64,000 bases of DNA from Bradyrhizobium cajani (GTDB lineage: Bacteria; Pseudomonadota; Alphaproteobacteria; Rhizobiales; Xanthobacteraceae): positions 1 to 64,000 of the forward strand of contig NZ_WQNE01000028.1 in the NCBI RefSeq assembly GCF_009759665.1. The letters are read 5' to 3'. Below the pieces are notes generated by a model that saw nothing but the letters and a program-made list of their open reading frames with translations, did no database searches and was not told where the DNA came from. The translations under genes were made by a program, and so were the position numbers. This document shows positions 33,860 to 45,571 of the stretch, piece after piece (position 1 is the first letter of the stretch; every line of letters begins with the position of its first letter).

Positions 33860-34016
33860 GGATTTGACATTCGCCACGTTGTTCTCGCGACCTGCGATGG
33901 CGAATGTCAAATCCAATAGCTGCGCGACTATTGATTTTTGCGAATGCCCCCTTGGCTCCAACATTCGCAAAAGTGCCTGCCGCAGCGGCGTGCGAATGTT
34001 GGAGCCGGGGCATTCG
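33860..34016. repeat. Composite inverted repeat between fliQ and fliR
   Basis: Two hairpins in a row. The first has perfect 17-bp arms (33860-33876 and 33898-33914, GGATTTGACATTCGCCA and complement). The second has 26-bp arms with one 3-base bulge (33941-33969 and 33991-34016). Both contain ACATTCGC. The last arm ends three bases before the fliR ATG and covers GGAGCCGGGG, the likely ribosome-binding region. Confidence 0.88.
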
Positions 34017-34019
34017 ACC

Positions 34020-34790
34020 ATGCGCATCGACGTCTCGCTGCTGCCGGCGCTCGCCGCTTCCTTCATGCTTGCCTTCGCCCGGGTCGGCGCGATGGTGATG
34101 CTGCTGCCGGGCCTGGGCGAGACCAACATCCCGACGCGGATCAAGCTGTCGATCGCTCTCCTCCTCACGCTGATCATCCTGCCGCTGCATCGCAATGCCT
34201 ATCACGTCGACATGGGTTCGCTGGCGCCGCTCCTGGTGCTGATGCTGCATGAGATCGCGATCGGCATCGTGCTGGGTGCGACCGCCCGTGTGACGCTCTC
34301 GGCGCTCCAGGTCGCGGGTGCCGTGATCGCGCAGCAGATGGGACTCGGCTTCGTCACCTCGGTCGATCCGACGCAGGGGCAGCAGGGCGTGCTGGTCGGC
34401 AACTTCCTGACCATGCTGGGGGTGACGCTGCTGTTCGCCACCGACAGCCATCATCTGGTGATCGCTGCCCTGAACGACAGCTACACGATCTTCTCGCCGG
34501 GCGAGACCGTGTCGAGCGGCGACGTCGCTTCGCTGGCAACGCGCGCCTTCGCCGCCGCATTCCGCCTCGGCCTGCAGCTCTCGGGACCGTTCCTGGTGTT
34601 CGGCCTCGTCTTCAACATCGGGCTCGGGGTGCTGGCGCGGCTGATGCCGCAGATGCAGGTCTATTTCGTCGGCGTGCCGCTGTCGATCTTCGCGGGCTTC
34701 CTGGTGCTCGCCGTGGTGATCACGGCCATGATGGGCACCTTTCTGGACTATTTCATCGGTGTCATGCACCAGATGATGCCACTCAAGTGA
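34020..34790 (+). CDS. fliR: Flagellar export gate protein FliR
   Basis: A 256-aa protein with about six membrane helices from ATG 34020 (MRIDVSLLPALAASFMLAFARVGAM, the usual start). GLGETNIPTRIKLSIALLLTL, GVLARLMPQMQVYFVGVPLSIFAGF are diagnostic. The frame stays open upstream to 33846 through the inverted repeats, so a 58-residue extension cannot be excluded, though it has no family support. Followed by flhB after 11 bases. Confidence 0.95.
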   Translation: MRIDVSLLPALAASFMLAFARVGAMVMLLPGLGETNIPTRIKLSIALLLTLIILPLHRNAYHVDMGSLAPLLVLMLHEIAIGIVLGATARVTLSALQVAGAVIAQQMGLGFVTSVDPTQGQQGVLVGNFLTMLGVTLLFATDSHHLVIAALNDSYTIFSPGETVSSGDVASLATRAFAAAFRLGLQLSGPFLVFGLVFNIGLGVLARLMPQMQVYFVGVPLSIFAGFLVLAVVITAMMGTFLDYFIGVMHQMMPLK

Positions 34791-34801
34791 CTGGGTGATC
34801 G

Positions 34802-35881
34802 ATGGCGGAAGACAACGATCCCGAGAGTCAAACAGAAGACCCGACGCAAAAACGTCTCGACGAGGCGCTCGAACGCGGCGACGTCGCCAAGAGCCAGGAG
34901 ATCAACACCTGGTTCATGATCGCGGGCGCCACGCTCGTGGTCTCGACCTTCTCGGGCTCGGTCGGCAGCGGCCTGTTGACGCCGATGCGCAACCTGCTCG
35001 CCAACTCCTGGATGATCAAGACCGACGGCAGGGCTCTGCTCGCGCTGATGCAGCAGATCGAATTCGCGGTGCTCGCGGCGGTCGGCGTGCCCCTGCTGAT
35101 GCTGGTGCTGGCGGCCATTGCCGGCAACATGCTCCAGCACCGGCTGGTCTGGTCGACCGAATCTCTCACGCCCAAATTCAGCAAGCTCTCCCCCGCCGCG
35201 GGCTTCAAGCGCATCTTCGGCAAGCAGGCGGCGGCGAACTTCCTGAAGGGCATCGGCAAGCTGGTCGTGCTCGGCGCGGTCATGACCATGATCCTGTGGC
35301 CCGAGCGGCACCGCATGGAGGCGATGGTCAGGCTCGATCCGGCCGCCATGCTCGGCGCCTCGACGAGCATGACCGTCCACCTGCTCGGGGCAGTGGTCGC
35401 CGCACTCGCGATCGTCGCCATCGCGGATTACTTCTTCCAGTACCGAAGCTGGTTCCAGCGGCAGAAGATGTCGCTCCAGGAGATCAAGGAAGAGTTCAAG
35501 CAGTCCGAAGGCGACCCGCACATCAAGGGCAAGATCAGGCAACTCCGGCAGCAGCGCGCCAAGAAGCGCATGATGGCGGCGGTTCCCAAGGCCTCGGTGA
35601 TCATCACCAACCCGACCCACTATTCGGTGGCGCTGTCCTACGAGCGCGGCATGACCGCGCCGATTTGCGTCGCCAAGGGCGTCGACAATCTCGCTTTCAA
35701 GATCAGGGAGATCGCGCGCGAGCACGATATCCCCATCGTCGAGAACGTTCCGTTGGCCCGGGCGCTCTACGCCACCGTCGATATCGACCAGGAAATCCCG
35801 ACCGAGCACTACCATGCGGTTGCCGAAGTCATCGGCTACGTCATGCGGCTGAAGCGCGGATTTGGCGCCGGGCGGGGATAA
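34802..35881 (+). CDS. flhB: Flagellar export switch protein FlhB
   Basis: A 359-aa protein: acidic N-terminus (ESQTEDPTQKRLDEALERGDVAKSQE), four membrane helices, and the cytoplasmic domain with the autocleavage motif NPTH at 270-273. It governs the change of export substrate from rod/hook to filament. Last flagellar gene of the operon. Confidence 0.97.
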   Translation: MAEDNDPESQTEDPTQKRLDEALERGDVAKSQEINTWFMIAGATLVVSTFSGSVGSGLLTPMRNLLANSWMIKTDGRALLALMQQIEFAVLAAVGVPLLMLVLAAIAGNMLQHRLVWSTESLTPKFSKLSPAAGFKRIFGKQAAANFLKGIGKLVVLGAVMTMILWPERHRMEAMVRLDPAAMLGASTSMTVHLLGAVVAALAIVAIADYFFQYRSWFQRQKMSLQEIKEEFKQSEGDPHIKGKIRQLRQQRAKKRMMAAVPKASVIITNPTHYSVALSYERGMTAPICVAKGVDNLAFKIREIAREHDIPIVENVPLARALYATVDIDQEIPTEHYHAVAEVIGYVMRLKRGFGAGRG

Positions 35882-36035
35882 AATACCCGAAAAGTACCGG
35901 AAATGGCCGTAATCTGGGAATCAGCGTACCTTTCGCCCTTGCTGCCCTTGCGCCTGCGGGTCCGATTCAGGCAGGGAGGACCCCACGCGCCCCGTAGCGC
36001 GTTGATTCTCTGCCGACAGGCTGCGCCAGCTTGAG

Positions 36036-38618
<2,583 letters not shown>

Positions 38619-38651
38619 GGTTAGGGGCGGTGTGCTGTTCCTCCATTCTCC

Positions 38652-38736
38652 GTCATTGCGAGCGCAGCGAAGCAATCCAGAGGTTTCCCGCAGAAGCAGT
38701 CTGGATTGCTTCGTCGCAAGGGCTACTCGCAATGAC
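38652..38736. repeat. Palindromic element, GTCATTGCGAGCG family
   Basis: 85 bp, 34 bases after the cckA stop. The rest of the 354-bp gap to 38973 holds a short basic frame at 38759-38878 (39 codons, MTRKKRNSRRKP...), which I do not call a gene for lack of support. Confidence 0.88.
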
Positions 38737-38972
38737 GGTGGTGAGAGAGTGTGCCCCAATGACGAGGAAAAAGCGGAATTCCCGTCGTAAACCCGCCGGT
38801 AACCAGCAACCACGGCTCCCCCGCGCGTCCGGCCAAACCCCGGGCAAATATGGGCTTTTGCCACATCCCCGCGACTGAGGGCCGCAGCCAGAAGTCCCGA
38901 AACCGTCTTCACTTTTCGGGAAGTCTGCCCATCTTAGGGCACGTCCCCATGCCGGGGATTTGGGAAACGCAC

Positions 38973-39947
38973 ATGAATTTCTCGCAACGCTCTCGCAGTC
39001 TCTTCAAGACGATCGCCGTCGTGCTGGCGCTTGCGCTGCCGACCGCGCTCGCGATCTCGTCAGCCGACGCGCGCGTCGGCGGCGGCATGTCGTCGGGTTC
39101 ACGCGGCTCGCGGACCTATTCGGCTCCGCCCTCGACCACGACCGCGCCGGGCTCGACCTCGCAGTTCAACCGCACCTACACCCAGCCGGGCGCGGGCATG
39201 AATTCGGCCGCGGCCGCGCCTGCGCGCGGCGGCCTGTTTGGCCGCGCCGGCGGCTTCATGGGCGGCTTGGCGGCCGGCTTCCTCGGCGCAGGCCTGCTCG
39301 GCATGCTGTTCGGCGGCGGCCTGTTCGGCGGTCTCGGTGGCCTGTCCTCGATCATTGGCCTGATCATCCAGATCGCGCTCGTGGTGCTGGTGGTGCGGCT
39401 GGCGATGTCGTGGTGGCAGCGCCGCCACACGCCGCAGGCGGCATACGCCAATGCCAGCGCTGACGCCGGTGCCGGTCCGGGACCGCAGACGAACTATCGC
39501 AGTGGCCTCGGTGGCGGCTTTGGCTTCGGCGCCAACAATGCGCCGCTCGAGATCAAGCCGGACGACTATGAGGCGTTCGAGCGTCTGCTCGGCGAGGTTC
39601 AGTCCGCGTGGTCGAACGAGGACGTGGCCAAGCTGCACACGCTCGCGACGCCGGAGATGGTCTCCTATTTCGAGCAGGACCTTGGCCAGAACCGTGCACG
39701 CAACGTCGTGAACAAGGTCACGAATGTGAAGCTGTTGCAGGGCGACCTCGCGGAAGCCTGGCGCGAAGGCGAGACCGAGTACGCCACGGTGGCGCTGCGC
39801 TTCGCGCTCACCGACAAGACGGTGGATCGCAACACCGGCACGGTCGTCGCCGGGAGCGAGCAGCCGGGTGAGGCAACTGAGATCTGGACCTTCGCCCGCC
39901 GCCCGGGCGGCAGCTGGGAACTGTCGGCGATCCAGCAGACCAACTGA
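38973..39947 (+). CDS. Tim44-like domain protein, membrane-bound
   Basis: A 324-aa protein from ATG 38973. Order: signal peptide (VVLALALPTALAISSADA), a Ser/Thr/Pro-rich linker, a Gly-rich double hydrophobic stretch (FMGGLAAGFLGAGLLGMLFGGGLFGG; IIGLIIQIALVVLVVRLAM), then a soluble Tim44-like domain from ~195 (FERLLGEVQSAWSNEDVAKLHTLATPEMVSYF). Bacterial members (TimA-type) are thought to help membrane protein handling, but the role is poorly known. Own terminator follows. Confidence 0.85.
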   Translation: MNFSQRSRSLFKTIAVVLALALPTALAISSADARVGGGMSSGSRGSRTYSAPPSTTTAPGSTSQFNRTYTQPGAGMNSAAAAPARGGLFGRAGGFMGGLAAGFLGAGLLGMLFGGGLFGGLGGLSSIIGLIIQIALVVLVVRLAMSWWQRRHTPQAAYANASADAGAGPGPQTNYRSGLGGGFGFGANNAPLEIKPDDYEAFERLLGEVQSAWSNEDVAKLHTLATPEMVSYFEQDLGQNRARNVVNKVTNVKLLQGDLAEAWREGETEYATVALRFALTDKTVDRNTGTVVAGSEQPGEATEIWTFARRPGGSWELSAIQQTN

Positions 39948-39969
39948 TCGCAGGCGACATGAGAAACCG

Positions 39970-40005
39970 GGGCGTCGTGCTTGTTGCACGGCGCCCTTTT
40001 CTTTT
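39970..40005 (+). terminator. Terminator of the Tim44-like gene
   Basis: 11-bp stem with one G-T pair (GGGCGTCGTGC/GCACGGCGCCC), short loop and TTTTCTTTT. Confidence 0.85.
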
Positions 40006-40095
40006 GGGGGCGTCTCGCATCGCGGCATCGGAATAAGCGGGCGCGCGTCGGGTTGAAATCAGGCGGCCAACGACAAACACAACTGGGAGGACAGG

Positions 40096-40791
40096 ATGAT
40101 CCGCATCGAGAGATCCGTAACGGTTCCAGGCCTCGCGCTCGCCATGGCTGGATTTGGAATGGCCTTGCTTGCGGCACCATCGGCGCAAGCGCAGTCGGCC
40201 GACATGACGTTCTTCGTGACCTCCAGCGGCCCTGGCAAGGGCGCCGATCTCGGCGGCCTGGAGGGTGCCGATGCGCAATGCCAGAAGCTTGCGCAAGCCG
40301 GCGGTGCCGGTGCCAAGACCTGGCGCGCCTATCTCTCGACGCAGGCCGCCGACGGCAAGCCGGCCGTCAATGCCCGAGACCGCATCGGCAAGGGACCGTG
40401 GCAGAACGCCAAGGGCGCGGTGATCGCCAAGGACGTCGCCGACCTGCACGGCGCGTCCAACAATCTCACCAAGCAGACCGCGCTCAGCGAAAAGGGCGAG
40501 GGGGTCAATGGTGCCGGCGACCAGCCGAACCGGCATGACATCCTCACGGGATCGCAACCGGACGGCACCGCGTTTGCCGGTCCGGACGATCGCACCTGCA
40601 AGAACTGGACGTCGAGCACGCAGGGCGCCGCGATGGTCGGCCATTTCGATCGCCGGGGTCTGCGCGACGACGAGCCGTCGAAATCCTGGAACAGCTCTCA
40701 CCCCTCGCGCGGTCCGGACGGCGGCTGCTCGCAGGCGGATCTGAAGAGCACCGGCGGCGACGGCCTGCTCTATTGTTTCGCGGCGAATTGA
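40096..40791 (+). CDS. Secreted lectin-like protein (DUF1554-like)
   Basis: A 231-aa precursor with signal peptide (ALAMAGFGMALLAAPSAQAQ). The mature start TFFVTSSGPGKGADLGGLEGADAQCQKLA and TWRAYLST fit the DUF1554/C-type-lectin-like pattern seen in secreted proteins of several phyla. Four Cys remain after cleavage (CQKLA, CKNWT, CSQAD, YCFAAN), likely two disulfides. The ligand is unknown. GGGAGGACAGG gives a good ribosome site. It stands alone between a terminator and a palindromic element. Confidence 0.7.
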   Translation: MIRIERSVTVPGLALAMAGFGMALLAAPSAQAQSADMTFFVTSSGPGKGADLGGLEGADAQCQKLAQAGGAGAKTWRAYLSTQAADGKPAVNARDRIGKGPWQNAKGAVIAKDVADLHGASNNLTKQTALSEKGEGVNGAGDQPNRHDILTGSQPDGTAFAGPDDRTCKNWTSSTQGAAMVGHFDRRGLRDDEPSKSWNSSHPSRGPDGGCSQADLKSTGGDGLLYCFAAN

Positions 40792-40810
40792 GACTGAGCT
40801 CTCTCCACGC

Positions 40811-40888
40811 GTCATTGCGAGCGAAGCGAAGCAATCCAGAGTCTTTCCGCGGCGGCAGTCTGGATTGCTTCGCTTCGCTCGCAATGAC
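40811..40888. repeat. Palindromic element, GTCATTGCGAGCG family
   Basis: 78-bp copy with symmetrical ends like the one at 18149; starts 19 bases after the preceding stop and may act as its transcript end. Confidence 0.9.
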
Positions 40889-40976
40889 GTTGTGACACGG
40901 TTCCGTCTCGCTCTGACGGAACTTTCGGCCGCGTGTTACATTGGTCGCCTCGCTCCCACGCTCACGGACCTCTCCC

Positions 40977-41684
40977 ATGAAATACGAGCTCTATTACTGG
41001 CCCGAGATCCAGGGGCGTGGCGAATATGTGCGGCTGGCGCTCGAGGAGGCGGGAGCGGCCTACGTCGACGTCGCGCGCGGTCCGCGCGGCACCAGCGCGA
41101 TGATGAAGATGATGGACGGGCACAAGGGCACACCGCCCTTTGCGCCCCCGTTCCTGAAAGCCGGCAAGCTCGTCATCGGCCAGACCGCGAACATCCTGCT
41201 CTTTCTTGGCGCCCGCCACGCTCTCGCGCCGAAGACCGAAGGCGGCAGGCTCTGGGTGCATCAGCTTCAGCTCACGATCACCGACCTCGTCGTCGAGATC
41301 CACGACACCCATCATCCGCTCGGCCCCTCGCTCTATTATGAGGATCAGAAGCCGCCGGCGAAGAAGCGCACGGCCGACTTCTGGAGCGAACGCGTGCCGA
41401 AATATCTCGGCTATTTCGAGCAGATTCTCGCCGACAGTGGCGGCACCTATGTCACCGGTCGCAGACTGACTTACGTCGATCTCTCGCTATTCCAGATCGT
41501 CGACGGACTGCGTTATGCTTTCCCCAAGCGCATGAAGGCGTTCGAGACGGACATCCCGAGCCTTGTCGGCCTGCATGAGCGCATCGCCGCGCGGCCGAAC
41601 ATCAAGGCCTATCTGGCGAGCGAGCGTCGCATTCCCTTCAACGAGCAGGGCATCTTCCGCCGCTATCGCGAGTTGGATGGCTAA
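40977..41684 (+). CDS. Glutathione S-transferase-like protein
   Basis: A 235-aa protein. The N-terminal thioredoxin-like domain (YELYYWPEIQGRGEYVRLALEEAG) has Tyr near the start and R-G-E as in Sigma/Alpha-type GSTs. ANILLFLGARH and the all-alpha C-terminal half (RRLTYVDLSLFQIVDGLRYAF) follow. It would add glutathione to electrophiles or act as a peroxidase. The start ATG 40977 was preferred to upstream codons since it begins directly at the first strand. Confidence 0.88.
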   Translation: MKYELYYWPEIQGRGEYVRLALEEAGAAYVDVARGPRGTSAMMKMMDGHKGTPPFAPPFLKAGKLVIGQTANILLFLGARHALAPKTEGGRLWVHQLQLTITDLVVEIHDTHHPLGPSLYYEDQKPPAKKRTADFWSERVPKYLGYFEQILADSGGTYVTGRRLTYVDLSLFQIVDGLRYAFPKRMKAFETDIPSLVGLHERIAARPNIKAYLASERRIPFNEQGIFRRYRELDG

Positions 41685-41737
41685 AGCGTTTTCCGCGAGG
41701 CGTGTCGCCGCATTGTTCGGGAGCGTGAAGCGCGCGC

Positions 41738-42412
41738 TCACCAGACGCCCGGCAGCAGACGGTAGCGCACCCGCGCCGCATAGTCGGCATAGCCCGGCAG
41801 GCCCTCGCGCAGCGTGCGCTCCTCGATGCCGATGCGGACCGCGAACAGGACGAGGAACAGCGGCACCATCGCCAGTCCCCACCATGAGCCCAGCAGCAAA
41901 GGCACGCCGGTAAAGAACAGGATCATCCCGCTATACATGGGATGGCGGACATGCGCGTAGGGTCCCGTCGAGATCACGTGCTGCGCGCGCTCGGCTTGCA
42001 GCTTCACCACCGGCGCGGCGAACGAGTTCTCGCGGAAGACCCACATCGTGAACAGTGTCGAGGCCAGGAACAGCACGAGACCGAGCGCCTGCAACCCAGC
42101 CGGGATGTCGGAGGCTTGAAGGCGCCGGTCGATGCCTATCAGCGCCAGCCAGGCCAGCATGGCGACGATGAAGACGGTCATGAACAGTTTGTCCGCGGCG
42201 GGCTGATCCCGTTGCAGGACCGGCCGCAGACGCTCGGCGAGCAGCGCCGGATCGATCCGGTAGAGCCACCAGCCGCAGAGCGGTCCGAGCAGGGCGGATG
42301 TGACGAGGAGCACCCAGGCCGACGGCCAGTGCAGTGTTCCGGCGGACGCGAACAGCAGCGCGCCCATTCCGACGACGAAGATCGTGTTCTGCAACAGCAG
42401 TCTTGCGATCAT
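41738..42412 (-). CDS. Isoprenylcysteine carboxyl methyltransferase-family membrane protein
   Basis: A 224-aa protein with five or so membrane helices. The C-terminal half has the SAM-binding signature of the ICMT/PEMT group: GPYAHVRHPMYSGMIL (RHPxY) and EERTLREGLPGYADYAARVRYRLLPGVW (E-E-x-L ... Y). Bacterial members methylate unknown small or lipid substrates. Stands alone, convergent with the GST gene. Confidence 0.85.
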   Translation of the reverse strand: MIARLLLQNTIFVVGMGALLFASAGTLHWPSAWVLLVTSALLGPLCGWWLYRIDPALLAERLRPVLQRDQPAADKLFMTVFIVAMLAWLALIGIDRRLQASDIPAGLQALGLVLFLASTLFTMWVFRENSFAAPVVKLQAERAQHVISTGPYAHVRHPMYSGMILFFTGVPLLLGSWWGLAMVPLFLVLFAVRIGIEERTLREGLPGYADYAARVRYRLLPGVW

Positions 42413-42482
42413 GCGCAGAGTTCCGGCTCAACTGCCGCACGATCGTGGTCCCGCTATCCGGCAAAGATGCGGCCGGACGCGC

Positions 42483-42508
42483 AAAAAGCCCGATCGACCG
42501 GATCGGGC
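42483..42508 (-). terminator. Terminator of the 57-aa gene
   Basis: On the minus strand GCCCGATC-CGGTC-GATCGGGC followed by TTTTTGCG. It ends 23 bases after the stop of the small gene. Confidence 0.88.
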
Positions 42509-42530
42509 GTTTCATCCTGCCGCGGCCTGA

Positions 42531-42704
42531 TCAGGCGAGCTGATCGATCCGCGTGCCCTGTCCCGGCGGCAGCGGCGCGGGCGGCTGCGGCTTATAGGTC
42601 GGGTCGGTATCGGTGGTCTTGGTCTGATCGTCCTGCTGCTTGGTCGTGTCGTAGTTCGGTACCACGATCGCGATCGGCGGCGGCGCAACGGTAGAAACCT
42701 TCAT
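42531..42704 (-). CDS. Small Pro/Thr-rich hypothetical protein
   Basis: A 57-aa protein from ATG 42704 (MKVSTVAPPPIAIVVPNYD), rich in Pro, Asp and Thr, with no membrane segment and probably disordered. AGGATTTGCGG lies upstream and a clean terminator follows, which supports expression. No family recognised. Confidence 0.6.
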   Translation of the reverse strand: MKVSTVAPPPIAIVVPNYDTTKQQDDQTKTTDTDPTYKPQPPAPLPPGQGTRIDQLA

Positions 42705-42859
42705 CCGCAAATCCTCACACATGGAAACAATTGAGCCTGCCCCGCAAGGAGCGAAATTTCCTTCAAGGCAATCGTTAAAATGCGAGGGATCGGGTGCGGT
42801 GTGGGTGCTGTTCTCGTGCCTCATCGCAGCGTGTCGGAGAGATGACGAGACCTCTCCTC

Positions 42860-42980
42860 GTCATTGCGAGGAGCCCTTGCGACGAAGCAATCCAGTCTGT
42901 CTCCGCGGAGGGATTCTGGATTGCTTCGCGGAGCCTGTCATCGGGCCGCGCTTCGCGCGGACCCGGTGGCTCGCAATGAC
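42860..42980. repeat. Palindromic element, enlarged copy
   Basis: Starts GTCATTGCGAGGAG and ends CTCGCAATGAC, but the right part carries an extra ~36-bp hairpin (GGGCCGCGCTTCGCGCGGACCC). The gap between the two minus-strand genes (42705-43043) holds only this element. Confidence 0.85.
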
Positions 42981-43043
42981 GGAATATGTGGCCGCTGCGT
43001 CGCAGAACATCCGCGTCAGCAGCAAGAGCGAGATGCGCCCCGT

Positions 43044-43517
43044 CTACTCGTCCTTGCCGCGCGTGATCGCGATGGATGCGTCCGTCTTGGTGCGCGTGCA
43101 TTCCATGTTGAGGCGGCGGTAGCGCATGCTGATCTTGTCGCCGCGCAACAGTCCCATCCGCTTCAGGCAGCGTGTGGCGCCCGTCGTGGTGTCGTCCTTG
43201 GTCACGGTGAAGACGATCGCCGCCATCGACCCGACCAGTGCAAAGAACTCCGGCGAGGGCTTGCGATCGCCCTTGGCATAGAGCTCGATGGAATATTTGT
43301 CGCCACGGCAACCCACGGACAATTCCTTGGCTGCCGGGTGCGTCAGGTACACGACGTTGGCGGCCCGGAAATTCACTTTGAGGCGGTCGACCTGGTTCGC
43401 CAGCTCCTTGGCGCTGTCATCGCAGCGATCGGCGCGGGCGGGCGAGGCGAGGGTCACAAGGCCGGTGATGGCGGCGGCGACCAGGATCGCGCCGCGGACG
43501 TTCAAGTTCAATGTCAT
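43044..43517 (-). CDS. Conserved periplasmic hypothetical protein
   Basis: A 157-aa precursor with signal peptide (GAILVAAAITGLVTLASPARA). The mature part begins DRCDDSAKELANQVDRLKVNFRAA and has four Cys (DRC, GCRGD, RCLKR, MECTR), suggesting two disulfides. No family recognised. Divergent from the fumarase gene. Confidence 0.7.
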   Translation of the reverse strand: MTLNLNVRGAILVAAAITGLVTLASPARADRCDDSAKELANQVDRLKVNFRAANVVYLTHPAAKELSVGCRGDKYSIELYAKGDRKPSPEFFALVGSMAAIVFTVTKDDTTTGATRCLKRMGLLRGDKISMRYRRLNMECTRTKTDASIAITRGKDE

Positions 43518-43720
43518 GATAAAAAGCCCCTTATGGGGGCGCATTGAAGCGTCGGTGGGGGCGTAGCGCAAGGGCGGCCGCCGGCATTTCCACGTGCTCT
43601 GCCAATGCCCGAACGCGGGCTCCTATGCGCATCGCTCCCTTTCTTTTCCCCCAAAAATACGCTTAGAACGGTTCTATGCTGAGAGGCCCGCGAGGGCTCC
43701 AAAACCCCGAGATTCGCCCC

Positions 43721-45376
43721 ATGAACGCTCCCACCGCCTTTCCCGACCCGTCAAAACCCGTTCCGCCTTACAAGCACACCCCGCTGTTCCCGCTGGGCAA
43801 GGACGAGACGCCTTACAAGAAGATTTCGTCCGACGGCGTCCGGGTCGAGAAGGTCCTGGGGAAGGACATGCTGGTGGTGTCGCGCGAGGCGCTGCGGGCG
43901 CTGTCGGAGGCGGCGTTCGGCGACATCAACCATTATCTGCGCCCGGGCCACCTGAAGCAGCTCCGCGCGATCCTCGAGGACGGCGAGGCGAGCCCCAACG
44001 ACAAGTTCGTCGCGCTTGATTTCCTCAAGAACGCCAACATCGCCGCTGGCGGCGTGCTGCCGATGTGCCAGGACACCGGCACCGCGATCATCATGGGCAA
44101 GAAGGGCTGCAACATCATCACCGACGGCGACGACGAGGCCGCGCTGTCTGAAGGCGCGCGCGATGCTTACCTGCGCCGCAATTTGCGCTACTCGCAGGTT
44201 GCACCGCTGTCGATGTACGAGGAGAAGAACACCGCCAACAACATGCCGGCGCAGTGCGAGATCTACGCCGAGGGCGACGACGCCTACAAGTTCATGTTCA
44301 TGGCGAAGGGCGGCGGCAGCGCCAACAAGAGCTTCCTGTTCCAGGCCACGCCCTCGGTGCTGACCAAGGACCGGCTGCTCGCGTTCCTCAAGGAGAAGAT
44401 CCTGACGCTGGGCACGGCGGCGTGCCCGCCCTATCACCTCGCCATCGTGATCGGCGGCACCTCGGCCGAGCTCTGCATGAAGACGGTCAAGCTCGCTTCG
44501 GCCCGCTATCTCGATGCGCTGCCGACCCACGGCTCGCCCGACGGCAACGCCTTCCGCGACGTCGAGATGGAGAAGGAAATCCACAAGATGACGCAAAGCC
44601 TGGGCGTGGGCGCGCAGTTCGGCGGAAAGTATTTCTGCCACGACGTGCGCGTGATCCGCATGCCGCGTCACGGTGCTTCTCTTCCGATCGGACTTGGCGT
44701 GTCGTGCTCGGCCGATCGCCAGGTGCTCGGCAAGATCACCAAAGACGGCGTCTATCTCGAAGAGCTCGAGCACAACCCGGCGCAATACCTGCCGCAGGTC
44801 GAGCAGTCGCTCGGCGGCGAGGTCGTCAAGATCGATCTCAACCAGCCGATGAAGGATATCCTGGCGACGTTCTCGAAGTATCCGATCAAGACGCGGGTCT
44901 CGATGACGGGCACCATGATCGTCGCGCGCGACTCCGCGCATGCGAAGCTGCGCGAGCGCCTGGAGAAGGGCGAGCCGCTGCCGGACTACTTCAAGAACCA
45001 TCCGGTCTACTACGCCGGCCCCGCCAAGACGCCCGAAGGCTACGCTTCCGGCGCGTTCGGACCGACCACGGCGGGCCGCATGGATTCCTTCGTCGACCAG
45101 TTCCAGGCCGCCGGCGGCTCGATGGTGATGGTGGCCAAGGGCAACCGGGCGCCTGCCGTGCGCGAGGCCTGCAAGAAGTATGGCGGCTTCTATCTCGGCT
45201 CGATCGGCGGCGCCGCGGCGAACCTCGCCGAGCACTGCATCAAGAAGGTCGAGGTGCTCGAATATCCCGAGCTCGGCATGGAAGCGATCTGGCGCATCGA
45301 GGTCGTCGACTTCCCGGCGTTCATCATCATCGACGACAAGGGCAACGACTTCTTCAAGGAGTTGAACCTGGGCTAG
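43721..45376 (+). CDS. fumA: Fumarate hydratase class I
   Basis: A 551-aa single-chain class I fumarase from ATG 43721. The iron-sulfur Cys are in LPMCQDTGTA (C116), GTAACPPYHLAI and GVSCSADRQ. GGGSANKSFLFQ and the C-terminal beta part (PVYYAGPAKTPEGYASGAFGPTTAGRMDSF) complete the active site. It converts fumarate to malate in the TCA cycle and is oxygen-sensitive through its 4Fe-4S cluster. Confidence 0.96.
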   Translation: MNAPTAFPDPSKPVPPYKHTPLFPLGKDETPYKKISSDGVRVEKVLGKDMLVVSREALRALSEAAFGDINHYLRPGHLKQLRAILEDGEASPNDKFVALDFLKNANIAAGGVLPMCQDTGTAIIMGKKGCNIITDGDDEAALSEGARDAYLRRNLRYSQVAPLSMYEEKNTANNMPAQCEIYAEGDDAYKFMFMAKGGGSANKSFLFQATPSVLTKDRLLAFLKEKILTLGTAACPPYHLAIVIGGTSAELCMKTVKLASARYLDALPTHGSPDGNAFRDVEMEKEIHKMTQSLGVGAQFGGKYFCHDVRVIRMPRHGASLPIGLGVSCSADRQVLGKITKDGVYLEELEHNPAQYLPQVEQSLGGEVVKIDLNQPMKDILATFSKYPIKTRVSMTGTMIVARDSAHAKLRERLEKGEPLPDYFKNHPVYYAGPAKTPEGYASGAFGPTTAGRMDSFVDQFQAAGGSMVMVAKGNRAPAVREACKKYGGFYLGSIGGAAANLAEHCIKKVEVLEYPELGMEAIWRIEVVDFPAFIIIDDKGNDFFKELNLG

Positions 45377-45510
45377 GCCCTCCGCCGGTTCCGGCAAGGG
45401 CGAGCTACAGCGGTTGGCAGGGCATATCCGGCCCGGCGCCGTCCTGGCGTCGGGTAGGACGCAATGACGCGCGGCGGTTCGAGCCGATTGCTGCCTTGGG
45501 TTGCGCTGAC

Positions 45511-45527
45511 TTTACCGAACGTTAACC
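45511..45527 (+). promoter_or_regulatory. CtrA-like box before an unknown gene
   Basis: TTTA-CCGAACG-TTAACC, the same form as at fliX and flbT, 45 bp before ATG 45572. The spacing to the start is the same as at fliX (46 bp). Confidence 0.5.
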
Positions 45528-45571
45528 AGCTCGGGTGCTCCTATTGCATGTAAGCAAAAGCGGAGCAACCG

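Noticed and set aside
33846..34019. Longer FliR start at 33846
   Set aside because: The extra residues are encoded by inverted repeats and do not fit the FliR N-terminus; kept as a finding but not as the gene start.
38759..38878. 39-codon basic frame between cckA and the Tim44-like gene
   Set aside because: Weak ribosome site and no family support.
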